Shown piece by piece: positions 45,001-56,880 of a stretch of 64,000 bases of DNA. Location: contig MNCI01023362.1 in assembly GCA_015680685.1 (NCBI GenBank), positions 707,779-771,778 of the forward strand. The letters are read 5' to 3'. The notes beneath the pieces were generated by a model that saw only the letters and a list, made by a program, of their open reading frames with translations, searched no databases and had not been told where the DNA came from. The DNA is from Gnetum montanum. Lineage: Eukaryota > Streptophyta > Gnetopsida > Gnetales > Gnetaceae. Numbering within the stretch: the first letter of the stretch is position 1; each line of letters starts with the position of its first letter. Made by a program: the position numbers and the translations under genes.

Positions 45001-46639
45001 AGACCATAGATTGAGATCTCTTAAGCTTTTCTTAAGTAGTTATAGAATCTCAAGCATAATTACCTAAGCATGATGAGCTATAAAAGTGCTAAGAATCAAG
45101 TGAGATCTCTAAGATATTAGACTACCATTGCAAAAAATGACTATAGAAATAATGATAAGCATAATTATCAAGGGCATGAGAGAAACATAATCATAACTAT
45201 GAAATCAAAATTTGCATGGATAAGTAGAAATAAGGTGTAAATAATTTAAATAATCATGAAAATTACCAAGTATGTACCCATATTAGTACCCCTCTTCCAT
45301 GGCTGAGTTATAAGACACTTGTCTTGAACCATAGAACAAATGTTAATAGGAAGAATAAGAAGAACAAATGCTCATGAAAATCTCAAAAATCCAACCAAGG
45401 ATTAAATCAAACAAGCCACAAAAATAGTAAAAATATTGAAACATTAAAATCTTATCTTGAATGACATCCAACTTATGGGATTTGAATCATAATATCATAT
45501 TTTCTCATTATCATGATCCAAGAACTACGAAAGAGGGGCTAGAGAAACACAAAATAAAGAAGTATCCCAAGGTCAAACAAATAGATACAAGTAAGGTAAG
45601 ATGAAAGCATATTATCATGATTAAATCTTGAAGCTCATAGAGTTGAAACTACACAAGTGGAAGACCAATCAAGTGCTTTATGCCATGGAACCACCATCAT
45701 TACTAAGACATAAACTTAAGCTTACTTGATCATAGTGCCAAGCCACCAAGGATTCACAAGTAGGTTCTTCACATAGTAGGCATCTACCTTTATTACTCTT
45801 TTTAAACCCATTGATGGGACATCCATAAATTCCCAACAACTAGTGAGATATTATCATCAAAAAAAATTCCATCTCCTTGGATGATCAAATATCATTATCT
45901 TCATTATCTAATTTACTTCATGCCATACACAATAATGGAAAAAAATAGAATGGAAGGGATAGAGAATGAATGATGAACAAGAGAGAAAATGTGAGAGTGT
46001 AACATCACTAGATCCCTAATCATCCATTCAATTAGCTCATGGAAGCATGTCCTACATCCCATGAGAGATCCATTGCTACAGTCCTTCATCACTACTTATT
46101 CACATAAGAGGAATAGACCTCCAATTATTCTTTCTAAGTACAAGGTCACACCTACTATTACTACTACAATCTAGGCTTCATTTTTGCATAGTCTAACCAT
46201 TTGGAGTAGGATCACTCCATTTTCTTTAGCCCTTTAAACACACACACTGAATCTAGAATATATGATGATAATTCAATTTGTTATAGAATAAGAAAAAATA
46301 GCTATCTTCAATTAATGCAAATAAGATTATAAAGTAATGGTTCCACAACCCATAATAACACACTTACATACTCAATGACATTGCAAAGCATGAGGCTCTA
46401 CAACCATATAATGATTATCCTTAATGTAAGATACAATGGAATGAAATCTCTTTCATAAATTTAGAGTTGAGATTCAAACATAAAACACAATGAGAGTTAT
46501 AGTGACCAAACATACAATTGATACTTGAGATGCATACACACTCATGTAATCTCTCACAATAGCCTCTTATGTACTTAACTCATTACATCTCATGACCAAA
46601 ACTTGAAACACATAATAATATTTATAATTCAAGACAATA
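42061..46639. other. About 4.6 kb without a recognisable feature
   Basis: AT-rich on both strands with only short frames. TGTAACCCCTCATTGTAAAA near 42,092 resembles the start of some plant LTRs (TGTAACACCCC), and related phrases (TGTAATCCCTCATGAGG near 43,527) recur, so old LTR material is likely. Around 45,010-44,820 the - strand has an open, Pro/Leu/Glu-rich stretch (PTPIPKIPPLREKDLEVANQ) that could be gag-derived. I cannot support a gene call. Confidence 0.5.
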
Positions 46640-47106
46640 ACACTTGGAAAAAATTCCCCATGATTAACGTGGAGATCTCATTATTTCCATCTTATTCTCA
46701 TCTTTTTTTGGCTATTTCTAAACTTGGAACTACCAACTTGAAGCTTTCCTGAGCTATACAAGATATCTATAGGCTTGGCAAGATGTCTTTCTACAACATC
46801 CAAGACTTAGGTAAGTTAAATTTTATATGTAGAATATGTATCTTGTTAGAGTGAGACATCTCCTCCTAGGATGAGATGTGTCCTCAGATATGTTTTCTAT
46901 TTGGAGAAGACATCTCTTGACAAGATGAAACATTTTATTAGTTGCCAAGATTTCTTCTTCTCTAGACAAGATGTTTCTTGTTAATTCTTAGCTCTTAGCA
47001 CAAACATCTCTCTAACATTGAAGATGTCCCTCTAGCTCCACAAAGCCTACAATCAATCATCTATAGGAATGAAAATGGATCTTGATAGAGGTATTCCTAT
47101 ACTAGC
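46640..47106 (-). mobile_element. 3' LTR (U3 part) of the reversed chromovirus-like element
   Basis: On the - strand TAGTATAGGAATACCTC begins at 47,106 and matches the family-A LTR start TGGTGTAGGGACACCTC. The similarity resumes at about 46,715-46,690 (AAATAGCC then AAAGATGAGA). A purine-rich GAAGGATGGGAGAGC precedes it, as a polypurine tract should. The block between is rich in AGATGT/ACATCT motifs. The lower end could not be fixed. Confidence 0.5.
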
Positions 47107-47149
47107 TCTCCCATCCTTCAAAAAGTGAACTCAAGTGAATAAGAGAGTA

Positions 47150-48578
47150 GGTGTAGAAATGATCCCCAACTTAGTAAGTTTGGTCTCATGGACTTATACA
47201 ACAACATCAACAGTTTGATCCTCATAATGGATCAAGAAATCATGTCTCTTTATTCCATGAGTATAGGAAGCTTCTCTTCTCTTAGACTTGGACTTGTCAA
47301 TAGCCCCCTTCAATGCATTGATGTTGCCCTATATGGTTTCATCATTAACTAGTCCATGATAATGTATCAGATTTGCAACATTAAATATAAAAGACATACT
47401 CACATTCTTTAGTAAGTTAATTTCAAAAGCATTATCATTCATTTTGACATTTATCCTGAAAGAACTCATCTTCTTAGCTTTTAACTTTGAGAAGTTGACA
47501 CCTATCAACCTCTTCTTCTTTAAGTGAACCCAAACTAGATTACCAACATTAAATTTAGCCTTGTGATATCCTCATTCCTCTTTATATCTCTCTTTAGTTG
47601 CCTTTTTAAGATTTGATTTCACTTGCACATGAAGGTCCTTTATCTCTTACACAAAATCAACACTTAGGTTAGCTTCTCCATCAAAGCTCCTCACATTTTC
47701 CACCATCTTTGGATAGAAATCATAATTTAACTTAAATGGGATTTTTCTAATGGCAACTTGAAAAGCATTATTGTATAAAAATTCAGCATGATACAACATA
47801 TTTTTCCATCTATTAGACTATCCATCACATAAATATCTTAAAATATTTAGCAAAACTTTATTCAGCACTTTAGTTTAACCATTCGATTATGAATGATATG
47901 GACTAGAAAAATTTATCTTTGTCCCTAAAATTTTTTAAAGGAACCTTAAAAAATGGCTAGTAAACATGGAGTCCTTATCACTAATAATATTCAATGGAAT
48001 CTCATGAAACTTCATAACATGCAGGAAAAACAAATTTTCAACATGAGATGTATCATTCAATCTTTTGCATGGAATGAAGTGTATCATCTTGGAGAATTTT
48101 TCCACCACAACAAAGATAGCATCATTTCCGCTTTTAGTCTTTGGAATCCCACTTACAAAGTTCATTAACATGCTTTCCCAAGGATCCTTTGGAATTAGTA
48201 AAGGCATATAATATCTATCCACTCCTTTACCTCGTTTGAATTTTTGACATGTTAAACACTTAATAAATTTTGAGACTTCTATTGTTATTCTAGGCTAAAA
48301 ATAGTATCTACCCACAAGTCCCAATATTTTATCTTTGCCCATGAAGCCTACCATGCTATTGTGATGCTTTTTAACCAAAATTTTTCTATTAATATAATAA
48401 TTAGGAATGCATATCTTTTCATTTTTGAATAATAGTTTATCTTCTTTACATTAATCACCAAATGTGGCTCCTCTAATTTAAGACACAATCTTATCAAGTG
48501 ATTCAAGTGCTTCTACTTAATAGATTTACACACCAAAATGTCATTAAAGAAGATAATGCAATAAGTACATCATGCATC
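47150..48578 (-). pseudogene. RT end, RNase H relic and integrase of a chromovirus-like gypsy element
   Basis: On the - strand FFNDILVCKSIK (48,550-48,510) is the RT FDDIL box with the first Asp changed to Asn, continuing the RT at 60,338-60,703. RNase H is largely missing. Integrase starts near 48,365 (HNSMVGFMGKDKI, then CLTCQKFKRGKGV) and continues MPLLIPKDPWESMLMNFVSG (Asp of the triad changed to Asn) and IISDKDSMFTSHFL (second Asp kept) at 48,222-47,935. The end FNVGNLVWVHLKKKRL and FRINVKMNDNAFEINL, FIFNVANL (47,560-47,360) is the usual C-terminal part. PKDPW, FSKMIHFIPC and FNVANL are typical of chromoviruses. I see no clear chromodomain. Confidence 0.8.
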
Positions 48579-49739
48579 TAAGGATCATTGAACTTAGAAG
48601 GTGGGGGGGAGTGGGTGGTTGTGGTGGGTGTGTGTGGGGGGTGGGGGGTGGGGGGGATGAATAAGTTCCTCAAATAAAAAATTGTTTCAAGCAAAGCACA
48701 CACTAAAATTAATAACTTGGGTAGTCCATACTTAGAGGGTAGTTTGCAAGCACACCTTTGGACTTTGTTGCTCTCAAATGTAGTTTGAAGGGTACCACAC
48801 CTTGTACAAGCTTTAAGCTCCCCAAAAGAGTGATTCAATGCTATGAATCCAATCAGTCCCGTAAGATCCCAATGAGCTTAGAATGTGATTTCCAGGATCC
48901 CACAACCTTTACAACTTGAGCTTCACTCTGGAGTGTTGTGGTGCTACACCAATTCTCAATCTTGCAAGATCCCAACAAGCTCAAGCAAGATGCCTTCTCA
49001 CAAGAAGCACATCAACCCCATAGGGAAACAATAGAGAATAACAATCACAAGAAAAGAATGCAACTAAGTTTGCTAATCCTTAGACTTTGAGGTACAACTC
49101 ACTTTGACCAATTACAATAGACAAAAAATTGTACAATGAGGAACAACAATGATTACAATGATTGCTTGATGAATACAATGAAAGTACATAATTCTTTTCC
49201 TTTTCCCAATGAGAATGAAGTATTCTTATAGCCAATGTTTTTTTGAAACCACCTCAGAATTCATGCAATGACTAGTTAATAATCACTAGACATGTCTTCT
49301 TTGAGATAGAGACATCTTTCTGCAATGGAACTTTATTTTGGAAAGATGTTTTCTTCAAGACTAAGATGTCTTTTTGCAATGAACCTTCATTCTATAAAGA
49401 CATCTTCTTTTCATGAATGATGTCTTTTTGTCTAGAAAGACATTTGCTATTTTTTAGAGACATCTTCTCTTATGCTACCTTCAATTCTGCCAAGACGTAT
49501 TCTTTTCCTTGGAGATGTCTTCACTTGATGGTAGATGTCTATTTTTTTTCAAGACATGTTCTTTAAAAATAATTATTCAATGCTAAGGCTTCCTTCTAAG
49601 CTTTGAAGTCTTTGTTGCTTGTCCATGTTCTTGAACTTCCACATGCCTTCTTATCTTAATCCAAGTCCTACAAATACAACAATCACACAAACATACAAAC
49701 ATCCTTATGCTTCATTTTTCTTAACATTTTGACATACCA
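48579..49739 (-). mobile_element. 3' LTR of the copia element
   Basis: On the - strand it starts TGGTATGTC and ends GATCCTTA (CA mutated to TA). 49,290-49,560 carries about a dozen AGACAT/ATGTCT-type motifs. The + strand near its left end (48,600-48,655) has five runs of four or more G in 56 bases. Confidence 0.92.
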
Positions 49740-49750
49740 AAAGGTCAAAA

Positions 49751-49764
49751 ATCTTCCCCTTTTT
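49751..49764 (-). other. Polypurine tract of the copia element
   Basis: AAAAAGGGGAAGAT on the - strand, eleven bases before the LTR, is of the form common in plant copia elements. Confidence 0.6.
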
Positions 49765-50976
49765 GGTGATGTTCAAAACTAAAGAAAATGATTAAATATC
49801 CAAAACTATACTCTTCGCCCTTTTGAATAACATCAAAAAGGATAAAACACATAAATTGAGCTCTGAAAACCAATAAATATATTAAGACATATAAATTCCT
49901 ATTGTAGCTAGGGACTTAGGATAAAGCATTGAGGTTCAAGGTTATTTAGTAGAATGTGGAAAATAAAAAAATGATGCAAATGCTAAAGTAAGAAATCAAA
50001 AGAACACCACACAAAGAGATCAAAGGAAGACACCATTTGTCTATAACTCTTTTGCAAACTATAAAAAAAAAACCATCTATCTAGTCATCACATCAATCAC
50101 ATATGTGCAAAAACTTCTCCCCTTTGTAGAATAGGAAAAGAAGATAAAAATTCAAAGTTTGCTCAGTCATAGCTATACCATTGTCATAAAAGATATCCAT
50201 GGCAGCACAATCTTTATACTCATCTCATAAAAGATATATCATTTTTCAAATAGAAAAATTTCAAAGATATCCATAATGATCACAAGAATTTTTGGAAAGT
50301 TTAAGGTCTATTATCCAACCAATTTTAATAACTCCCTAACAAGCCTCCAAATTGAAATATGAGTACTTGTTACTTTATCTTAGACCTTATTAACAAGAGA
50401 GATCATAAGTACTCAAGGGAAGATATATTCATATTAAGCTGTAGAGAGATTCAAACATTTGTTTTTTTGAAAAATACCCATTTGTTAGCAAAATTTTCCT
50501 AGGGCTGAAGATGTTAAAAAAGATAGGGTCTGTCCCTTATCAAAATCCAATTTTTGAGCAATGAGGATCAAGTAACATGTCCTTTTGAACTAATAAACTC
50601 ATTAGTTAAATCAATATTTTATGATTCCATCAGTGCTTAAACCTTTGAAAGCATCATAAAGATAATTAAATGGCAAGAAGGAAAGGACATGCTTGTAAAA
50701 GTAAAATAAAATTCTCATAAAGGACAAAAACCAAATAGAAACAAGTGAATGCCAAAAAATAGCCAAGTAGATTTTTAACAAGATGTTCAAATACTAACCA
50801 AAAAATATTACAAGGTAAAATGTCTGTAAGATAGCTTAACCAAGATTTAATTATACTTTTACCTTGGATATTGTACCATACCATTGCAAGACATGAATCC
50901 TTTCTCATTTTGGAATATGATATTTTTCTATTTGAGTGCTTCTTGGAAGAAGCCTCCAAAGACACCTCCTACATTG
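49765..50976 (-). mobile_element. Copia internal sequence, 3' side, no readable gene
   Basis: AT-rich. The only long frame (50,965-50,666, - strand) is a hydrophobic chance-like ORF (SLEASSKKHSNRKISYSKMR at its start) without a family match. Near the LTR the - strand repeats an AAAAGGG(C/G)GAAGA phrase (about 49,825 and 49,757). Confidence 0.5.
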
Positions 50977-50981
50977 GTGAC

Positions 50982-51828
50982 TGATGAGTGGTGAGGTACC
51001 CCTACTCCTAACCATATGAATCATGAGCGTGCATGCGCGACTCGGTATAAATTCCATAAACTACAAGCACTTACATACATAAAATTCTAGCCAGCAAAAC
51101 CTTAGTTAGAATGATCATTGTCTTCCCAACCTCACTTGTGATATTCTAAAGCAATGGTTGAGTGAGATTGAGATAAATGATTTTTATTAGTTTTCTTTTT
51201 TATCTTTTAAGGTTTGATTCTTCTAGTGTAGGAAATGGAAAGTTGTATAATTTTGTGACTATTCTACTTTATTGCTCAACTCTTCCTAGCATAAGCAACC
51301 GATCCCATCTTCCATGCACACCCTGAGCATACCCTAACCACTGCTGGGTTACCAGACATTAAGCATCACTGGGTTGCCAAGTATCAAGTATATGTTTGAG
51401 ATGGTCATGCCTATGGTTCTTATAAACTATGAAAATGGTTGTAACCATAAAGCGATAATAATAAAGGACTTTGGAATGCTTAAAACATTGAAATATTAAA
51501 GTGTTTTAATGCTTAAGTAATTAAATCCAAATGCTACAAGGAATGTTCAAAAAGCTCTTCTTTATTACCACTCACACCAATGGGCTCAGGTACATTAGCG
51601 CTTGAATAAAGAGCCATACAGCCTTCTCACTCTTATTGCGGGCACTTGGAAAATATTCTAACTTGTAAGAAAACAAAATGCAAGAACTTTGCTACAATTA
51701 ACTCAAAAAGATCATTTATGCCAAAAAATGAACTCTGCATTGATGAGGCCACGTCAACGCTTGGAAAGATGTGTCGATGGGGTCATGGTGACACAGCCAT
51801 GTTGACGGGGCTTCCTCAATGCAGCCCA
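50982..51828 (-). mobile_element. 3' LTR of the pol-less Athila-like element
   Basis: On the + strand it starts TGATGAGTGGTGAGG. Compared with the 5' LTR it lacks about 35 bases at its U3 start, where CAGTCGTGGG of the polypurine tract runs straight into GCTGCATTGAGG. Confidence 0.88.
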
Positions 51829-53819
51829 CGACTGAGTAACAACTCGTCCTTGAGTGAAAAAAATGAGAACAACTGCAATTAATTACATAGTGGATAGGTA
51901 TGGGATTATTGACTACTAGGAATTTACTCATGCTGCAATGTGGAATTAAACAAAACAAAATTGGGACATAGACATAGAGTGTAGAATGTAAAATTATTGG
52001 AACTCATGTGGTTTCTGGTGGTGGCAACTCCTCCATGGGTGCCTTTCCTTCATCTGGTGCTCCAAGCTTCTAAGATTGATACTGTTGAAGAAGTGCCTAA
52101 TGTTTCTCCTCTTCTATTTGAGGATCATGAGTCGTACATGCTGATGTTCTGATGTTTGATGGAGGTAGCACTTCCCATGGACATGGTAGCTACAAGAACA
52201 CTTGATTGACCCTAACATACCATGTCGCAAATAGTTTTCATTCCTCTTCATAGGCTCTAGCCCTAACCTCTCCACTTTTTGCTTGGCTAGATTGTGTAGT
52301 GACAGGAGTTGCCTAATGGATGCTGAATGATTGTGCCTCCTACTCTGCATGTTTTGCATGAGGCCCATGGCCTCTACCTCCTCCTGGATGTTTAGTTGCA
52401 CCTTGAGAAGGTCCTCCTTGTTGTCCTCTTTTAGGGGCCATCTGTAATCACACAAAGATTAATTATCAGTAAGGTTATTTAAAGAAGTTTAATTATCTCA
52501 TACCTTACACATTAGATTTAATAAATGTTGAATTCTTTGCTTAGTGTGATTTTAGAGTTAGAAAATTTTCAAGGAAGTTGTCCTAAAAGTTTAATGTTAG
52601 ACCTGATTTGTTTAGGTGACACATAAAAGGACATGTAATGGTTTTGAGGAACATTTGATAAAATGATGACAAAGGAAAGAATAGATTTAACAATGAAGTA
52701 CTCGAAGGATATAAAATGATGTGGTGGTGTGCAACAAGTACAAATTACAAAAGTCATGCAAGTGGGTCCTCCCCAAAGTAGGTTCCAACCTATAACACCC
52801 TTACGTAACCACACCTTAAAATGTTTGTAGGCACTAGAAGGGTTAAATGCAATCTGCACCTATGCAACAAAACACACACATGTTAATACCACTGTGATGA
52901 GGTGTGAATTCTATGCCACACAAGACACAAGTTATAAGTATTTGGATCATGAAATGAGATGAATTGTAGAAGGGATTGCAGAGATTAGGACGTGAGGTAA
53001 CTTACCCTGGGCACAATGAATGCTAAGTGTTATGTGTGATTAAAGTACTGTTAGCCTTTCACTCCAAGATCAAAACCAAGTCCATGCCCCTGCTCAGTGA
53101 CATCGCATTGTTTTATCCAATGATGGACAATCATAAGAGCACCATGACAACAAGATGTATGATCACTTGGCATTTTGTTCAAGGGAGGAGTGATTTGGAA
53201 TTTCTTTGCAGCACATTCTTCTTTGGTGTTTGCTTTTCTTTTTTTTAGCCACTTTGGCACTTTGTCTTTTCCAAAAGTGATCTGGGGAAGCCGCCAACCT
53301 TTAGGCATGGGTGCATGTCTTTCTAGTGGGACCCCCAGAACAACATTGAATTTCTTTATCGAGTGCCTTATTACTCTTACTCTCATTTTTTGTTATATCT
53401 AGAAGGACCTTAGTACAACTAGGCTACATGATAGCACCTATAGATGTCACCAAAGGAATCCACAAGTCCCCTTGATGTCACAGCCTGGCCATTCCTTCTT
53501 AGTCCATCATTTTTTGCTTTTGGCATACTAAGCACAAAATTACTTTAAGTTTTAATGATGAAAAGAATATCATTGAACCCAGAGTAGAACCTCTATTAAT
53601 AGAATGGATGGGTGGATGTTGTGGGCTCACTGTCCAAATAATTAGTCACCTAAGACTTGATATCATAGAATAACACCTCAATCGATAAGTCACATGAGTA
53701 TTTTATTTACCGATGAGATTACCCTCAAAAAGATAAAACAAGAAATTGGAAATGAAAAGACTAGAAAACAAAAAATTGTAACATCAAAGAAAAGGAAAAT
53801 CATTTACTAATTCTACTTG
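51829..53819 (-). mobile_element. Downstream internal region of the pol-less element
   Basis: Short frames only. A Gly/Arg/Gln-rich start (MAPKRGQQGGPSQGATKHPG, 52,442 downwards) leads to a Pro/Glu-rich stretch, and 53,386-53,051 is Lys-rich. These may be relics of an additional ORF after gag. None resembles protease, RT or integrase. Confidence 0.4.
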
Positions 53820-55861
53820 TTAGAATGGAGGATATCCCCCATAACTAAACTTTTTAGCATGGCTAGAATTAATAAATAGAAAATGTGGATGCATGCATGT
53901 GGAAAATATTGGAGTACGGTCATATCCAAACCACTGGGTGTCTTTTGATGTAGTGGATGGAATGTACCCAGCTTGGGATTCACACACTTGATTAAATTTG
54001 GAATAGTAGGAAAAATTATAAGATGTGGTCATGTGATAAGGAGTTGACCCACTATGACACTCGTGACCATAACATGGTATGCAAGGATCAATATGTCTCC
54101 CCACATGGCTATATTTATTAGGCTGCATGGTTGTTGGAGTGTTGATTAGTGGCCTAGATAGAGTAATAGGAGGTGTTGAGTTTGAGGAGGCAAATGCATC
54201 ATAGTGTTGAACTTGTGCTTAGTTGGAGGATGTAGTGGTTTTGGAACCATGCTGTCTCTTTCTACGATCCTACCTAAAGAAAGGACACTTTGGACGTTGT
54301 GGAGGGTTCCCACTACTATTGATAGTAGCAGCACAAGTAACATTCATGGGTTGACATTGTGGTGCAAAATGTTCTAGCACAACTGGTGGTGATGTAGAAG
54401 GAGGTGAATGATGAGAATATTGAGGGTGAGGAGAAGTGTAAGAAACATGAGGTGGTGATCTTGTTGGAGAGGACATGGGTTGATAGTACTTAGGAGAATG
54501 ATAACAATGTGATGAAATAGAGGATGTTGATCTAGTCAGGGAAATAGGATACTGAGCATAATAAGCACTTGGGTTCGGATGGTATGAAGGGTGTGACCAG
54601 TTTGACGGTGGCCTCCCCCACGACTAGGGTTTTTGCCACTGTGGTTGAACCTGGTATTTCTATATGAAATCTGGATGTAAAATTCCTTCCCAATGCACAT
54701 GTAAATGTAACAAGATTGGGCATTGGCCTTTGGGATGATTGTACAGGAAAACATCACATTGATATGGGTGATTTGTAGTTGAGCTCTTATCCTTATTTTC
54801 TTCAACCCTTCTTTTCGATTGTCATGTGGTGTCCTATCCTATTTCTTGGGTTGGCATGGTTTCACCTCTAATAATGTTAGCATATTCTCCACATTTTTTT
54901 GTACCCATTCTATCATATCATTGATCTTTGCCTTAATTTCATCTAGTGATTGTAGTATCAGCAAAGATGATTCCACCTCCTTGAGGTGAGTTGATTTCTC
55001 CTCTTCATGATCATGAACCTTTGCTAATTCGAGATTTTGGTCCCATTGAGAGCTTTCAACACTCTCCCATTTAGCCATTTCCCCTTCTTCTTTTGCTACC
55101 CACTTAATAAGCTCTTGGAATTGGTGGGTTTGTAGCTCTTATAGTTGACCTTGGGCATACATCCCTAGGGTCTCCCTTGTTTCATTATGGAGCTCATCCA
55201 TGATGTGATACATTAGCCTTTCCTTAGAGAACCCATGGCCTGGGCAATTGTTTAACAATGAATAGTATCTTTCTAAGGCCATGTCCAAGGGTTCATGTTG
55301 CCCTTATTTCCACTCTTGGATTTGTCTTCTCTAGGCTAACACTCTTGTATAAGTTTGATATCTTTCATTGAAGAGTTCTACCATTGTTAACCAACGTCGA
55401 ATTGATTTTGGTTTTAAGGACCTATACCATACTTTTGCTTGGCCAACGAGTACAGTAGGAAAGAGATTACGTTTTTGCCATCCATTATCAATATTGTTCC
55501 ATACATAGGCATCACAGAAGGCTTGTAAATGATGTTGTGGATCTAAATCATAGCCTCCTGAAAATTTGGGAAAGTTATTTAAATCAAGCCTAGGTAGAAG
55601 ACTTTTCTTATGATGCTTGCGAGATATTCAAACAACCTCTTGTATATGCATTAGGTTCTTAGTGGCTAGCAAGGTTTCATTATCACTAGGTAGGCTATGG
55701 ATTTTTGAGTTGGGATGATGTTTTCTTCATTTATGTACATAGGAGACCCCTACATAAGATTGAGTACTCTCAACTTCTTCTTCATCATCATATAATTTGT
55801 TGGTTCTCCAATGAATTACCTTACTAGTTGTTGCATTATCATAGTATTGTGATGGAGACAT
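53820..55861 (-). pseudogene. gag of the pol-less Athila-like element
   Basis: The - strand frame opens at 55,861 (MSPSQYYDNATTSKVIHWRT), 115 bases after the primer site. The capsid-like domain is well kept at about 55,590-55,350: LNNFPKFSGGYDLDPQHHLQ, LFPTVLVGQAKVWYRSLKPK, SIRRWLTMVELFNERYQTYT. A Glu/Lys-rich segment (55,078-54,839, one open frame of 79 codons) looks like a coiled coil. A Pro/Ser/His-rich C-part follows (54,476-53,820). Fewer stops than in the gag of the complete element. No zinc knuckle is clear. It would provide particle protein, not enzymes. Confidence 0.8.
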
Positions 55862-55975
55862 TATTATTAATTGTGTGTGACCTACTTGAAATTTAATTTT
55901 TTTCTAAAAGATATATCGTGAATACTTTGTTGTAGTGATCTTATATGATATAACTAATCTAGATGACTAGCACCA

Positions 55976-55993
55976 TCCTTGGCAATAGTGCTA
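55976..55993 (-). other. Primer binding site, tRNA-Asp type, decayed
   Basis: On the - strand TAGCACTATTGCCAAGGA starts one base after the LTR. It equals the tRNA-Asp-type site of the complete element except for four G-to-A changes. Confidence 0.75.
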
Positions 55994-55994
55994 A

Positions 55995-56875
55995 TGATGA
56001 GTGGCAAGGTACCCCTACACTCAACCATACGAATACTAGCATGTACGCACAATCCGGTCAAACTCCACAGACAGACTATTTGTGATATCTAGATAGTTAC
56101 ACATTGATCGTAGTTCACTGTCTTCTTACCTAGACTAGTATTTTCTTTGTCACATATGGTTTAGTCTAGAGTGAGGTGTATGACGTGGGCCTAAACTAGT
56201 GCTACTCCTAGAGGCAATGGAAAATAACTTTGTTTTAGCTAAGAGGGAGTGAGAGAAGAGAATTTAAGCTAGCCTAAGTGTGATGAACATCTGTCCTTAA
56301 TCATCTGTGCACATCTTGGACCTCATGTACTACTTTTGGGCTTACCAAGTCTATATTACTTGAGTGCTCCTAGATACGCTATTGGGTTACCAAGTAGTTA
56401 CACTTCAATGTTCATGATTAAGTCATACTCATTCCACATTTAACAATAGGAATAGTAAATTATGGTAAATAAATATTAACTAAGAGAATAATAAATAACA
56501 ATAACAATTAAACAATTAAAATGAAGTGAATGCTGCAATGATGAAGTAATCTTGATCTTTATTGTCAATCATGTGTGTGTCCAAGTATGTCACACTCGAA
56601 TAAAGAGCTGTACATCCTTCTCACTCCTGCTGCAGGCACTTGGAAAATAGTCTAATTTGTATGGAAACAAACTGCAAGAACTTTGCTACAATTAACTCAA
56701 AAAGATCCCTAAATGCGACGGGTGCATGCATATTTATAGCAAAAAATGAACTCTAGATTGATGAGGCCATGTCAATGTGTGGAAAGATGCATCGATGGGA
56801 TCACAGTGACATGGTTGCATTGACAGGGCTTCGTTGACGTGGCCCAGTCGATGCTCTCCATTGGATGCATCATCA
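55995..56875 (-). mobile_element. 5' LTR of the pol-less Athila-like element
   Basis: 881 bp, on the - strand TGATGATGCATCC to GCCACTCATCA, with a TATA-like GCTATAAATATGC near 56,735 and ATCGATGCATC motifs in U3. U5 ends with the CGTATGGTTGAGTGTAGGGG-type block shared with 17,199-18,023 and 63,699-64,000. Confidence 0.92.
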
Positions 56876-56880
56876 GTGAC

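Larger units (their letters stand above)
50982..56875 (-). mobile_element. Reversed Athila-like element without pol, 5,894 bp
   Basis: LTRs at 55,995-56,875 (5') and 50,982-51,828 (3', start truncated at the polypurine tract junction) are flanked by perfect GTGAC repeats at 50,977-50,981 and 56,876-56,880. The primer site is of the tRNA-Asp type. A recognisable gag is followed by sequence with no protease, RT or integrase. Its gag and LTR ends relate it to the complete element at 19,659-29,626, which could supply missing functions in principle. Confidence 0.92.
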
